Assembly (NCBI GenBank): GCA_030549335.1
Contig: CM060188.1
Span: forward strand, 12,196,501 to 12,260,500
DNA: 64,000 bases
Direction: 5' to 3'
Source of the DNA: Pontederia crassipes
Lineage: Eukaryota > Streptophyta > Magnoliopsida > Commelinales > Pontederiaceae
Every line of letters begins with the position of its first letter. The stretch's first letter is position 1. Both the position numbers and the translations under genes were made by a program. This document shows, in pieces, positions 46,088 to 57,157 of this stretch. Below the pieces are notes generated by a model, which was given only the letters and a program-made list of their open reading frames with translations, had not been told where the DNA came from and ran no database searches.

Positions 46088-48226
46088 TGTAACGCCCCCA
46101 AATCGACCCCCGCCACGTGGCGAAGATCAACTTGAAGACGCTACGGCATGCTATAACTCGACCATAATATTGACCATACCTCAGTCAAGAACTGAGACAT
46201 GTCAGCGGAAAGATAATAAAATAAAAAAATAACATAATTATGCGAAAGTCTAAAAGTGACTATATTATTGCTAAGAAATAAAATAAGTTCTACATCATGA
46301 ATCTAAATTGCGAAAAGTAAATGAAAACTAAATAACACTCTAAAAGCCCTATGGTTCATGTGCTGTCCTATCGCCAGAGCCCCATCACCACACGCCTACT
46401 CCACCACGTTACTGACATGGTCCTGTGGAAATCAGACACAGGGGAGGAAGTCCTCCCGTAAGCTTTACAGCCTAGTGGGAAACCACATGATATACAATGC
46501 ATAACATGAATGTAATAATCTGCGATAAATAATCATGCTTAACTTGAACGTGAAAGATAACATATCAATATCATGGATCATAATAAGAATAAGATCAGCG
46601 ATATCATGAATCATGAGGATCAATAATACATAGTAAACTTGGAATCATGACATACTTGACTTAGACTTGAACTTGAACATGCTTGTTGATCTTGATTATT
46701 AATTAACAATCAGGGTGACTTTGAGGTGCCTTTAATTCTTGGGGTATGCCCAGCAAACGATACGGCCTTGTGCGGGTCAATGGGTGATCAAACCATGACC
46801 AATGGAGCGACCCTTAACTTGATGCACTTGGCTTGGACTGACAACCCATCATTAATCTTTCATCTGAACTTATTAATCACTTTTATTATCTTTTCATTCT
46901 TTGTATCATGTGATGAAGGAGATATGATCGGTATGAGGTAAATCAAGACAAAGAGTTCATGTTGGAATCATAAGGAAATCAATAATGTTCATATCAAAAT
47001 AAGGAGAGACTAATGGGTGAATTTTGCTGGATTTTACGCCCTCACCTCTTCTGGATTTTTTTTTACGCCCGAAGAATCTCCTCCACCTTACGGCCATAAA
47101 ACCCTAATTCTTTGGATTTTACGCCCGAAGAATCTCCTCCACCTTACGGCCGTAAAACCCTAATTCTTTGGATTTTACGCCCGAGGAATTCCTTCACCTT
47201 ACGGCCGTAAAATCCTAATTCTTTGGATTTTACGCCCGAGGGATTCTTTCACCTTACGGCCGTAAAACCCAAATTCTTTGGATTTTACGCCCGAGGAAAT
47301 TCTTCACCTTACGGCCGTAAAATCCTACCTCTCTATTCCATTACGACCGTAAAAAATTTCCCCTATTACGTTACGGCCGTAAGCTTCTTCCTTTTCCTTT
47401 TTTTTATTTCTCTTACGGCCAATCCATCTCCGCTTTCTCTCTCTCCATCGCCGTAAAATCCTACCTCTCTTCCATTACGGCCGTAAAGTTTACCCCTATT
47501 GCATTACGACCGTAAGCTTCATCCCTTTTTCTTTTTTTTTTAATTTTTTTTACGGCCAATCCATCTTCCCCTTCTCTCTCTATCCTTTTCTCGACCGTAA
47601 GAAAATTACGGCCAAACAATTTTTTTACGGTCGTAATACTTCTCCTTTTTAAATTAAATTGCGTTATAAAACCGAAAACGAAATCCCCTCTAAATCTTAC
47701 ATCTTAGCAATCAATAATACAGAAATATAACAAACAGAAATAACTATGCATGCAACAATCAACCAATCAAAGAATTCAAGAAATCAAACAATTAAAAACA
47801 ATAACTTGAATCATATTCATATTCTTTTCATAACGATTCGAGCATGAATTGAGATAATTCAGAGGCCATGCAAGGTGATTTCGATTCACCCACCTCTATT
47901 TGCGATCAATGGCCGCGTCCCCTATTTTCTTCCCTAATTTCCTCTCGGCCACCTTCTGCAGAATTCCAGCAAAGGCGTGAGAAATTCTGCTCTTGTCACG
48001 CACGAACAACAGCACGGGAAGAAAAGAAAAAAAAAGAGGTCGTGGGGTTTAATGCATAAATCTGATTCTATATATATAACAATCTCCACCCTAATCAGAT
48101 CCGATGAAATCAGAATTTATCTCTTTTTCTTTTCCAACTTTGAGTTGCATTGGACTTTATCCCCCAGCAGTGTTATCCATCACATTATATTATTATATTT
48201 TTTTTTATCTTTTGCTGGTTGTTACA
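46088..48226 (-). repeat. Tekay-like 3' LTR (left copy)
   Basis: 2139 bp. Plus strand begins TGTAACGCCCCCAAATCGAC and ends TGGTTGTTACA. Contains a CACGTG box near its edge and the 58-bp array (47050-47330). Confidence 0.93.
47050..47330. repeat. Tandem array of 58-bp units with palindrome TTACGGCCGTAA (left LTR, 5 units)
   Basis: Each unit reads ggattttacgcccgag, then a variable aattccttcacc, then ttacggccgtaaaa and an ccctaattcttt tail. Further single ttacggccgtaa copies lie downstream to 47640. The right LTR has six units. Confidence 0.9.
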
Positions 48227-48267
48227 TTCTTACCCCCTTAAAAGAAAATTCGTCCTCGAATTTTGCA

Positions 48268-49783
48268 CTAAGTAGAGGGCTTACCGAAAAGGTGGGGAAA
48301 TTCTTGGCGCATTTCCGATTCGAGCTCCCATGTCGCGTAATCTCCGCTATGGTGACGCCAAGCTACTCTGACCATGGGGACATCCTTGTTCTTCTGACGT
48401 TGTACTTTGTGATCTACTATATGCGTTGGATACTCGGCGAAGGTCAAATCTGCAGCTATATTTGGCTCCTCTATCTTTAGAACATTTGCAGCATCTTGCT
48501 TGTACTTCTTGAGCATGGATACATGGAATACATTGTGCACTCTCCCATAAGATGGGGGTAGAGCCAGTCTGCATGCTGCCTCGCCTACCAGCTCGAGTAT
48601 CTCAAATGGGCCTACATAGCGAGGACTGAGCTTTCCTCGCTTACTGAATCTCATGACTCCTTTCATGGGAGATACCTTCAGAAGAACTTGGTCCCCAGCT
48701 TGAAAGATCTGCTCTCGTCTGCCTTTGTCAGCATAACTCTTTTGCCTTCCTTGAGCATCATCCTTTGCTTAATCAATTCTATCTTTTCAGCATATTCCAC
48801 TGCTTCTTTCACTTCTTCCTTACTCATGATCTTTTCCTCGCCTACTTCGCTCCAGTGGCAGGTGAACGGCAAGGTCGTCCATACATGGCTTCAAATGGTG
48901 CCATACCAATACTAGAATGGTAGCTGTTGTTATAAGCAAACTCAATCAGATGAATGTGCTCATCCCAGCTACCTTGTCAATCTAGTGCACAAGCCCTTAA
49001 CATATCCTCTAGTGTCTGGATGGTCCTCTCAGACTGCCCATCTGTTTGAGGGTGAAAAGCTGTACTGAAGTTGAGCCTTGTGCCAAAGGCTTCCTGCATG
49101 CTCCTCCAGAATCTGGCAGTGAATTTGGGGTCTCGATCAGACACTATGGACTCTGGGATCCCATGGAGTTTGACTACTTCTCTCACATATAAGTCTAGCA
49201 GACTCTCCACTGATTGCTTTCATCGGATTGGAATAAAGTGTGCTGCATTTGTGAAACGATCCACGACTACTCATATGGCATCATGACCCTTCTTAGTCCT
49301 AGGCAAGTTGGATACAAAATCCATAGTGATCTTATCCCACTTCCATTGTGGGATTTCCAAAGGCTTCAACTTGCCATATGGTCGCTGATGTTCAATCTTG
49401 ACTTGTTGGCACACCAGACATCGGGATACATATTCTGCTATCTCTCTTTTCATGTCCGGCCACCAGTAGCTGCGTTGTACATCCTTATACATCTTGGTGC
49501 TACCGGGGTGGATGGCGAACTCCGACTTGTGGCACTCATCAAGTACCTCTTGTCGGACATCAGCGTCAGGGGGAATTCACAACCTGTCCCGATATCTAAT
49601 CCCTCCATCTGCAGAGATCTGAAAATCTGCTGGTTCATTTTGGCACCTCTTCAGAACCTTCTGATATTCAGGGTCTACTTTCTGAGCTGTTATGATCCTG
49701 TCGATTAAGCTGGGCTTCATCTGATGCATCATTGATGCGTTAGATTTGTAACAATAAAATTTACTAGCAAGTGCACTAGTCAC
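48268..49783 (-). pseudogene. Tekay-like integrase with chromodomain-type tail, broken
   Basis: Minus-strand pieces in one order: MMHQMKPSLIDRIITAQ, a zinc-binding region with WWPDMKREIAEYVSRCLVCQ, a catalytic core with MDFVSNLPRTKKGHDAI and IVSDRDPKF, then FHPQTDGQSERTIQTLEDML, then [24 protein letters not shown] and a chromodomain-like tail ([21 protein letters not shown]). TGA stops interrupt it near 49580, 49273 and 48975, two of them at positions where tryptophan or cysteine would be expected. The 5' edge abuts the nested LTR at 49733, so the first residues of the 49783 frame belong to that LTR. Confidence 0.88.
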
Positions 49784-51459
49784 TCAAGTAATATAGTAAA
49801 AAGGAGTAAGAGTGTCGAACCCACGAGGAATATTATTAATTCAATATCTGGATTTATAAATTAATAAGAGAGGAAAAACATGGATTTTTGGAAAGAAGTT
49901 TTATGAAATAAAATAAAGAAAAATAAGATAATGATAAGATAGTGGTGTTGAAGTTAGGCCTTAGGATGAAAATAGATCAGGATACATATTTGAACCATAA
50001 AAGATAAATTTAATCTTTAAAGATGGATTAGAAATTTTCCCAAGTTATTAATTTACAAGATTAACATCACAGAGTCCACAAACTGGTAATTCTGCTATTT
50101 AATCTGGTAAATCAAACTATCTTAAATTTAATCAAACCTAAAGTCCCACAAACTGGTATTCGTCAGATAAGATTAAAATTAAGATGCATTAATATGAAAA
50201 TCCTAGACTATTAATCACTCCACAAACTGGTTAGATTAACAGACCACATAAACTTGATTCTCCACACACTAGTTATCAAATTTATGTCAATTATTAATTT
50301 CACATAAAATCAATTAATTTAATTAATGAATTCTGAAATTAAATAATCCACAAACTGGTAAGTACTCAACTCAGAAATCCAAATAATTAAATTAAAAGCA
50401 TTAAGCACAATTAATTAATTGATCAGAAAAGATTAAAACAAATAATATAGGGTCAAATAATTTCCCTTCAATAATAATCTCCTAAAATGAAATAAATAAA
50501 AATATGGAGTCCATCCTAGAAATTCTGGAGAGATAATAACAAAGTAATAATAATTGGAAGAATTACACCCAAATAGACAAAAGTCGAAGCTTCGGATCAC
50601 GGGCAGACAGTCGGGCAGCCTCTCGGACTTGATCAGGGTCGCGATCAACTTCCAGCCATCGCACCTCTCTCCTCTTGGTCGTAGCCTGCAGAGCTCACGA
50701 CTCGTCGTGGAAGAAACCTGAACTTCAGAGCACCAATTGAAACGATGGATTCTTTACGTATTTATAGGGTGCGGACGGACTTCAATTTGATCTCGGCCGT
50801 AACATCGTACGGTTAACTTTAAATTTATAAGACAAACTCGGCCAAAGATAAATCATTTTATCATTACGCCCAAAGATAAACCCTTTTTATCTTTACTCCC
50901 TTAGAGTCTCGGCCGTAAGGAAAATATTTTATCTTTACTCCTTTCCATTACTCCCAAAAGATAAAAATCCTTTTATCTTTACGCCCAAAGATAAACTCAT
51001 TTTTATCTTGTTACGCCCAAAGATAAACTCGATTGATTGTTACACCCTTCATCTTCATGCCATTACGCCCTCCAAATTTCGGCCGTAAGGAAATACTTCT
51101 CCTGTTACGCCCAAAAGATAAAAACATTTATCTTTACTCCTTCAAATCTTAGCCGTAACAAAGAATTAAATCTTGTTACTCCTTTTGAATCTCGGCCGTA
51201 ACGACTTGGGTGTAAAGCCAAATCTCGGCCGTAAGAAATAATTTCTTTGAATTTCGGCCGAGGTTCGAATTTTCCTGCAAATAATTATCAAAATATAGTT
51301 AATCCATCCACAATTAAAATATTCAGCGATTTTAATAATTAAAATTGATAAATCCGGAATTATGATTAAAAGTGACTAAAAATGATGCATGCCATGATCA
51401 AATTATATAAAATTTAATTAAAATAATTAACTAAAATATGTTATATTTTGCATGCATCA
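49733..51459 (-). repeat. LTR of the Athila-like fragment
   Basis: 1727 bp, starting (minus) TGATGCATGCAAAATATAAC and ending TCTAACGCATCA. Its 50780-51260 part carries many tcggccgtaa and ttacgcccaaagataaa motifs. The 50090-50360 part has repeated cacaaactggt phrases. Confidence 0.8.
50780..51260. repeat. Irregular TTACGCCC / TCGGCCGTAA repeats in the Athila-like LTR
   Basis: About a dozen loosely spaced copies of ttacgcccaaagataaa and ctcggccgtaa, without a fixed period. The same two cores build the array in the Tekay-like LTR. Confidence 0.75.
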
Positions 51460-51777
51460 AACTCCCACAAGCTTAAAGTCTTGCTTGTCCTCAAGCAAAA
51501 ATTCAAAGCAAGGCTCAAGAAAGTTCCATCGTAGCCTCCACATTGTCAACTAATTAATTTTCTCACACAATTCATCTGCACACCTACTACTTAGTATCTT
51601 ATCATTTTCCATGCACTTAGCTTTATAAAAGTTCTGAATTGTCTGTCAAATAATAGCATTGATATTGAACACATAAGTACTAATTGAGCTTAAAACTTTT
51701 TCTTTTTCTTTTCATTTTTCAACTTTATTTTCAATCTTTTAAAAGTTCTTATCTTCAAGCAGGATTGCACAAGGAAG

Positions 51778-52050
51778 TCCATGTAGCGGGCTTTGGACTG
51801 ATGACTCCCAAACCAGATGGCCTTAGGGCACCAGGTGATAAAGCACCCCTCGAGTTTACTTGCCTGAACAACCAAGGTTCTGAATGAAGAGTTCGAACTT
51901 AGCCATGATTCAGTACTCCTGTGCTTCTTCATATTTCACAAGATGGTCCATGTAGCAAGTTTTCGATCGACGGATCCCAGAGCAGTTGCCCTTAGGTCGC
52001 CAGGCATGAACCCCTACGGATCTAATTACCCGAACACACATTGGTTCCGG
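51778..52050. repeat. Diverged direct repeats in the Athila-like 3' non-coding region
   Basis: Two units of about 100 bp (51778-51885 and 51948-52050) share catgtagc, a gatgactccc / gacggatccc block, gccttagggcaccagg / gcccttaggtcgccagg and a final gaacaacca / gaacacaca block. Confidence 0.65.
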
Positions 52051-52662
52051 ATAACACTTTTGTACCTACACATAACTTTATTCAACTTCTTTTTTATTAT
52101 TATTATTATTATTTGTTGGGGTTTAACTAACCCTTCTTTTTTATAAGCTCAAAAAGTACTTGATATGGTCAATAATAAGTCTACTATTATCAAGACTTAA
52201 AAGAAATAAAAAGGCATGAATATGATTTTGTCGTCTAGTCATTCATAATTCTACTTAGCATAGGCACATAGTCCATAAGTTTGATACTAAAATAGCAAGT
52301 GATAAGAAAGAAAAGTATTCAAATTTCATCAATTAACAACATGTCTTTGAACTTCTACTAAAAGATAATTAAAACAGTAAGACAAAAGTTAGTAAGATGG
52401 TAGCAAAAATAAATGCATGCAATGGTATTTTTTAGAAAAATTTTCAAAATTTTCAATTTTTTTGGAATTTTTTTTTATAAATAGATGCAAACATAAGCAA
52501 ATAAATAGACAGAAACATGCAATGCGTGAAATGCAAACTCCCCCAAGCTTGAACCAGACACTGTCCTCAGTGTTAAGCCAGCAAGGGAAAGTGATACATA
52601 CTCAATAAAAAGGAAAATTTAAAGAAACGAAAATAAAGAAAAGGGAAAAGACACAACCGGAT

Positions 52663-53946
52663 TTATTGTCTGCAGGGTGGCGATGGTGGATAGTAGTTGA
52701 GATTTCCTTGGCGCATATGATACTCATGGATGCGTCTCGTCATGCGCGCATGTTGATTCTGAAGGGATTCGAAGCGACCCTGACGATCATCCATATTTCT
52801 AAAATCAGCTCGAATGTTGGTCAGCTCTTGTGCTTGTCGAAGTTGCTCTTCCTGAATAGCGTGCAACTGCCCTGACTGACGAAGTTGCTCTTCTTGAAAA
52901 GTGTGAAACTCCCCTGCTTGACGAAGTTGTTCATCATACATTGATTCCCATAAGTTTTGCATGGAAGCATAGTCAGGCTGAGGTGGCGGAGGTGGATAGT
53001 AAGTCTGCTCTGGAGCTGAAGTAAAAGTGGGCTCTGGTGCTATATAGTGATTCTGCACAGGTTCTTGTAAAGGGGCAGATACTTCCATCGAATCGCGTTC
53101 CTCATAAGGAGTAGAAGGTATGAACGAGGAATCAGAAGAGCTCTCTTGTGCTGGAGATGGGATCGGAGAAGGTACCGGCATATAAGGCGAATGGACGGAT
53201 GTGGCATATTGGGAAGCTGCCGGTGATGCAGCCTGGAATCCTTGTTGCTGTTGAAGGTAAGGTTGGGCTGCCGCATAATCAGTAGAATCAAACCAGGAGA
53301 AAGGTTCATCCTGGTGTAGCTGTCCGACAGAGGTAGATGGTCCTGCAGGTGGAATTACTGGAGCTATGACCTGCCTAAAAAGGAGCCTATTATTTGGATT
53401 AATCAGCGTAAAAGCATCTCGATCTGAGCAGGGCACCTCCTGATGGTGGCCTTTAAAAATAAAAACTTTGATCCCTGAGTTGTTGGTTTTCACGAGACCC
53501 ATAGCTTGAATGGTCCTACGAGTGAGGTGAGTGTTTCCTGGCACAGCTTCGAGATCATCCAAGTCAAGTTGTAGGTGCTGAGCGATAGGTGTGAGAAGGG
53601 CACCCATATTAATGCTACCGCCACGATGAGTAGTGCGGCGCTGAAATCGACGAATGAGGAAGGCACCCACATTAACGGGAGTTCTGTGAAGCATGCTGTG
53701 GATGAGATATAACTCTCCTTCTGAGACGGCACCATCATTATCACTGCGTCCACTTATGGTGTTGCTTAGCATGCGATGGACGTAGCGCAGAACAGGATTT
53801 TGAATTGAGCTATCTTTAGCGGTGTTCCAAACCAATCGATCTTCTTCTGTTATCTGTTTCCAAAAAGTTTCCGCATCAAAGTCAGCAGGTACAGAAGCTC
53901 CATTTGTTCCCAACTTGGGGCACCATTGCTCAATTTCTTCCAGCAT
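52663..53946 (-). CDS. Athila ORF1-type retroelement protein
   Basis: A 427-codon frame. Residues about 25-190 match the Athila ORF1 pattern as I know it: NPVLRYVHRMLSNTISGR, GAVSEGELYLIHSML, VNVGAFLIRRF, GGSINMGALLTPIA. The middle is Pro/Ser/Gln-rich; the C-terminal third has a repeated EEQLRQ(S/A)G(Q/E)L motif predicting a coiled coil. The function of this protein family is not established. The frame continues upstream without shift into the Tekay-like pol, separated by one TAG at 53947-53949, so its true N-terminus is lost or lies across the junction. Confidence 0.78.
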   Translation of the reverse strand: MLEEIEQWCPKLGTNGASVPADFDAETFWKQITEEDRLVWNTAKDSSIQNPVLRYVHRMLSNTISGRSDNDGAVSEGELYLIHSMLHRTPVNVGAFLIRRFQRRTTHRGGSINMGALLTPIAQHLQLDLDDLEAVPGNTHLTRRTIQAMGLVKTNNSGIKVFIFKGHHQEVPCSDRDAFTLINPNNRLLFRQVIAPVIPPAGPSTSVGQLHQDEPFSWFDSTDYAAAQPYLQQQQGFQAASPAASQYATSVHSPYMPVPSPIPSPAQESSSDSSFIPSTPYEERDSMEVSAPLQEPVQNHYIAPEPTFTSAPEQTYYPPPPPQPDYASMQNLWESMYDEQLRQAGEFHTFQEEQLRQSGQLHAIQEEQLRQAQELTNIRADFRNMDDRQGRFESLQNQHARMTRRIHEYHMRQGNLNYYPPSPPCRQ

Positions 53947-56043
53947 CTAGTACTCACGTAACCTCATATAAGCCAGCGAGCCTTCCCACTTCCTGCTTAA
54001 TGCATCGGCGACTGAATTTGCTTTACCCGGATGGTAATTGATAGCAAATTCATAATCCTTGAGGAGCTCAAGCCATCGTCGTTGCCTCATGTTAAGATCC
54101 CTCTGATCGAAGATGTACTTGAGACTCTTGTGGTCGGTGAAGATCTCGAACGTCTCTCCATACAAATAGTGCCTCCAGATCTTCAGAGCAAAGACCATAG
54201 CCGCCAATTCCAAGTCATGTGTGGGGTAATTGACCTCATGCTTCTTCAGTTGCCGTGAAGCATAATCCACTACTTTGCCGTGTTGCATCAGGACACAACC
54301 CAATCCTGTCCCACACGCATCACTGTAGACCACGAAACCTCCACTGCCTGTCGGTATAGTGAGAATTGGTGCCGAAGTCAGACGGTCCTTCAGAGTCTGA
54401 AAGCTTTGCTCACATTTATCTGTCCAGATAAATTTTTCCGCCTTCCTTGTGAGATTCGGGAGGGGTGCAGCAATCTTGGAAAAGTCCCTGATAAATCTCC
54501 TGTAATAATCCGCTAAACCAAGGAAGCTGCGAATCTCAAAAGCATTCTTCGGCCTAGTCCAATTCGTCACCGCTTCTACTTTTGCGGGGTCTACTGCAAT
54601 GCCCTTCTTGGAGACTATGTGTCCCAAGAACATGATCTCCTTCAGCCAGAATTCACACTTTGAAAGCTTGCCATAAAGCTTGTGTTGTCTTAGGATCTCT
54701 AATACTATCCTAAGATGCTCTCGGTGTTGCTCTGGATTGGAAGAATAGATCATAATGTCATCCACGAACACTATGACAAACTGATCTAAATATGGTCGGA
54801 AGACCCTGTTCATTAAATCCATGAACGCGGCAGGAGCGTTCGTCAGTCCAAATGGCATGACCAAGAACTCGTAGTGGCCAAATCTTGACCGAAAAGCGGT
54901 TTTCGGTATGTCCTCCTCTGCTACTCTCAGCTGGTGGTAGTCACTACGTAAGTCTATCTTAGAGAACACCGATGCTTTTGACAGCTGATCGAAAAGGTCA
55001 TCTATCCGAGGCAGGGGGTACTTATTCTTCACTGTCACTTTATTGAGCATTCTATAGTCGATGCAGAGTCGCATGAAACCGTCCTTTTTCTTGACAAACA
55101 AGACCGGTGCGCCCCAGGGTGAGACGCTCGGTCTGATAAATCCCTTGTCCAGTAGCTCCTGTATCTGCTTCTTCAGTTCCTGCATTTCAGCAGGTGCCAT
55201 GCGGTAGGGTGCTTTAGAGATGGGTGCAGTCCCAGGGAGGAGCTCTATTTTAAAGTCGATTTCCCATTTCGGTGGTAATCCGGATGTGTCCTCAGGAAAC
55301 ACATCTGGGAACTCCTGCACCACATCTATCTGTTGGAGCTCAGTGACAGGTGAATCCGTCTTGACCACACTAGCCAAGTACCCACAACATCCTTTCTGTA
55401 ATAACTTCTGTGCCTTGATTGCTGAGACAATGACTTTGTTCTTTGTTGATGGAGTGCCTCTGATCACTGCCTTAGGCTTGCCTTGAGTCCCTATAACGAT
55501 CTTTTTCTGTTTGCATTGCAAGGTTGCATTGTGATACGAAAGCCAGTCCATCCCTAAAATAACGTCATAATCCACCATGGGGATGACTATGAGGTCTGCA
55601 GAAAAATTTTTCTTGTCTACATTGACAGGTACATTCGGGATGTACTTGGCAGCATGGAGAGTACCCATAGGTGTACTCACACGCATAGTATGGGGCATCT
55701 GCTTCTGAGGTAGACTAAGAGTTTGGGCACATGACTCCGAAATAAACGAGTGTGTAGCCCCTGAATCAAATAAAATAGTAGCAGACAAGTTGACGATCGG
55801 GAGGGTACCTCTAATGACATCATTATCATTTTGGGCTGCATCAGCTTCCAGGTTGTGCACACGACCTTGCACAACGGAATTTGCACCTCCTGCTGCTCGA
55901 TTGTCTCGGCCTCCTCTGGCAGCCTGTGGGCAATTTCTGATGAAATGTCCGAACTGTCCACACTGAATGCATGCGCCGCTCAGTCTACGATACTCTCCAT
56001 CATGGTGACGGCCACAGTGAGGACATAAAGGCTTCTGTGGCAC
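53947..56043 (-). CDS. Tekay-like protease / reverse transcriptase / RNase H
   Basis: A 698-codon frame: zinc knuckle [14 protein letters not shown] (about 26-39), aspartic protease [10 protein letters not shown] (about 92-101), reverse transcriptase with [10 protein letters not shown] and [12 protein letters not shown], RNase H with [13 protein letters not shown] and [11 protein letters not shown], ending [20 protein letters not shown]. It is open throughout although gag before it and integrase after it are broken. The frame stops where the Athila-like fragment begins, so it lacks integrase. The natural polyprotein would start in gag. Confidence 0.92.
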   Translation of the reverse strand: MPQKPLCPHCGRHHDGEYRRLSGACIQCGQFGHFIRNCPQAARGGRDNRAAGGANSVVQGRVHNLEADAAQNDNDVIRGTLPIVNLSATILFDSGATHSFISESCAQTLSLPQKQMPHTMRVSTPMGTLHAAKYIPNVPVNVDKKNFSADLIVIPMVDYDVILGMDWLSYHNATLQCKQKKIVIGTQGKPKAVIRGTPSTKNKVIVSAIKAQKLLQKGCCGYLASVVKTDSPVTELQQIDVVQEFPDVFPEDTSGLPPKWEIDFKIELLPGTAPISKAPYRMAPAEMQELKKQIQELLDKGFIRPSVSPWGAPVLFVKKKDGFMRLCIDYRMLNKVTVKNKYPLPRIDDLFDQLSKASVFSKIDLRSDYHQLRVAEEDIPKTAFRSRFGHYEFLVMPFGLTNAPAAFMDLMNRVFRPYLDQFVIVFVDDIMIYSSNPEQHREHLRIVLEILRQHKLYGKLSKCEFWLKEIMFLGHIVSKKGIAVDPAKVEAVTNWTRPKNAFEIRSFLGLADYYRRFIRDFSKIAAPLPNLTRKAEKFIWTDKCEQSFQTLKDRLTSAPILTIPTGSGGFVVYSDACGTGLGCVLMQHGKVVDYASRQLKKHEVNYPTHDLELAAMVFALKIWRHYLYGETFEIFTDHKSLKYIFDQRDLNMRQRRWLELLKDYEFAINYHPGKANSVADALSRKWEGSLAYMRLREY

Positions 56044-56960
56044 TTGTGGCTAGCGTGGTGGCGGTGGCAGTTGTCTCAGTGGCTGTGCATTGGCGCAGGC
56101 CGTGGTTGAGCTTGAGCCGGTCTTGGGGCTTCTCTCTGCTGGTATGGCCTGTAACGACGATCGCGGCGGTCGTTCCTCCTAAATGGCCGATGATCATCCG
56201 TTCGAGGCCTGGGCTGCTCTATTGTTTTGGCTGGAGCTTTGACCTTGCGTTCAACTTGATCCTTTTCCATACGTGTGGCCAACCTCACCGCCTTCTCTAG
56301 ATCTTCACAATCCCCAGATAGGACTTCAGTCTTCAGTGCCTGCTGTAGTCCATTAATGAATCTGTTAGCCCTAATACGTCCTTCAAATGGCATCGGGCAA
56401 TATTGCTCCAGTTGGATGAACTGGGTGTGGTAATCCGCCACAGACATAGTTCCCTGTTGCAGTTGTAGGAACTCCTCTTGTTTGTTGATGCGGTCATGTT
56501 CAGGAGTGTAGCGCGCCATGAAGGCCTTCTTAAATTCATCCCATGCTATGTCCTCTTCTTCCATCCCTCTGAACCTGGTGGCCCTTGTAGTCTTCCACCA
56601 GCCCATCGCAGTACCAGTAAGCATGTGTGTGGCATACAGAACCTTGCGTTCATCAGTGCATCTCATCAGCTTAAAAATCCGATCCATAGTCTCAATCCAT
56701 TTTTCAGCCTTGAAAAAGTCCGCCTTCCATCATAATGAGGCGGATGCAACTTTAGGAAAGCCTGGATGCACATGCTCCTCTAATGGCGCTCTAGCTGCGC
56801 GGCCTCTACCTCTTCCGCGGCCTGGTGCACGACCTCGGCCACGGCCACGTCCGCGACCCAGCTGGGCCCCCATCTCAGGAAGTGGGCCTTCCGATGCCTC
56901 ATACAGATTCCGGTCCGCTCTGGCCATTTGCTCTTGAATACGCTCTGACCGTCGTGACAT
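56044..56960 (-). pseudogene. Tekay-like gag, frameshifted
   Basis: Starts MSRRSERIQEQMARADRN with a GRGRGRGR stretch, then at about 56775-56715 the frame breaks: the family motif LKLHPPHYDG is in another frame from both the N-terminal part and the following KADFFKAEKWIETMDRIFKL. The gag body (MRCTDERKVLYATHMLTGTAMGWWK, FKKAFMARYTPEH, RFINGLQQAL) is intact to 56076. At least two small indels are implied. A normal gag could not be made without shifts. Confidence 0.85.
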
Positions 56961-57140
56961 GCTTATCCTCTATTAATACAATAAAATCATGCATCAATAA
57001 ATCATAACTTATCTTAAACATAAACTTGACTTACATTACTTTTCGGTGGAGGGTGTGGCGACTGCATGGCGATAGCACATGAACCTCTTACCATACTATA
57101 CTATTCTATACACTAGGACGTCAAGAGAGTCCTAACTTTA

Positions 57141-57153
57141 GGCTCTGATACCA
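57141..57153 (-). promoter_or_regulatory. Primer binding site of the Tekay-like element
   Basis: Minus strand TGGTATCAGAGCC, matching initiator tRNA-Met, four bases from the right LTR. This fixes the element on the minus strand. Confidence 0.93.
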
Positions 57154-57157
57154 TAAA

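Larger units (their letters stand above)
49733..53946 (-). mobile_element. 5'-truncated Athila-like gypsy fragment nested in the Tekay-like element
   Basis: Reads on the minus strand: an Athila ORF1-type coding region (53946-52663), a long non-coding stretch with two PPT-like blocks (52554 and about 51475), then a 1.7 kb LTR (51459-49733). The LTR edges TGATGC...GCATCA are clear, with GTGGGAGTT directly upstream. No 5' LTR, primer site or gag-pol is present, and no target duplication could be matched, so the left-hand part (in element sense) was lost. The junction with the Tekay-like RNase H near 53947 is direct. The edge is soft by some tens of bases because both sides are coding. Confidence 0.78.

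Noticed and set aside
47050..47330. Regularly spaced repeats resembling a CRISPR array
   Set aside because: Spacers are nearly identical between units, so it is a plain tandem array in a plant LTR; CRISPR arrays are not expected in nuclear plant DNA.
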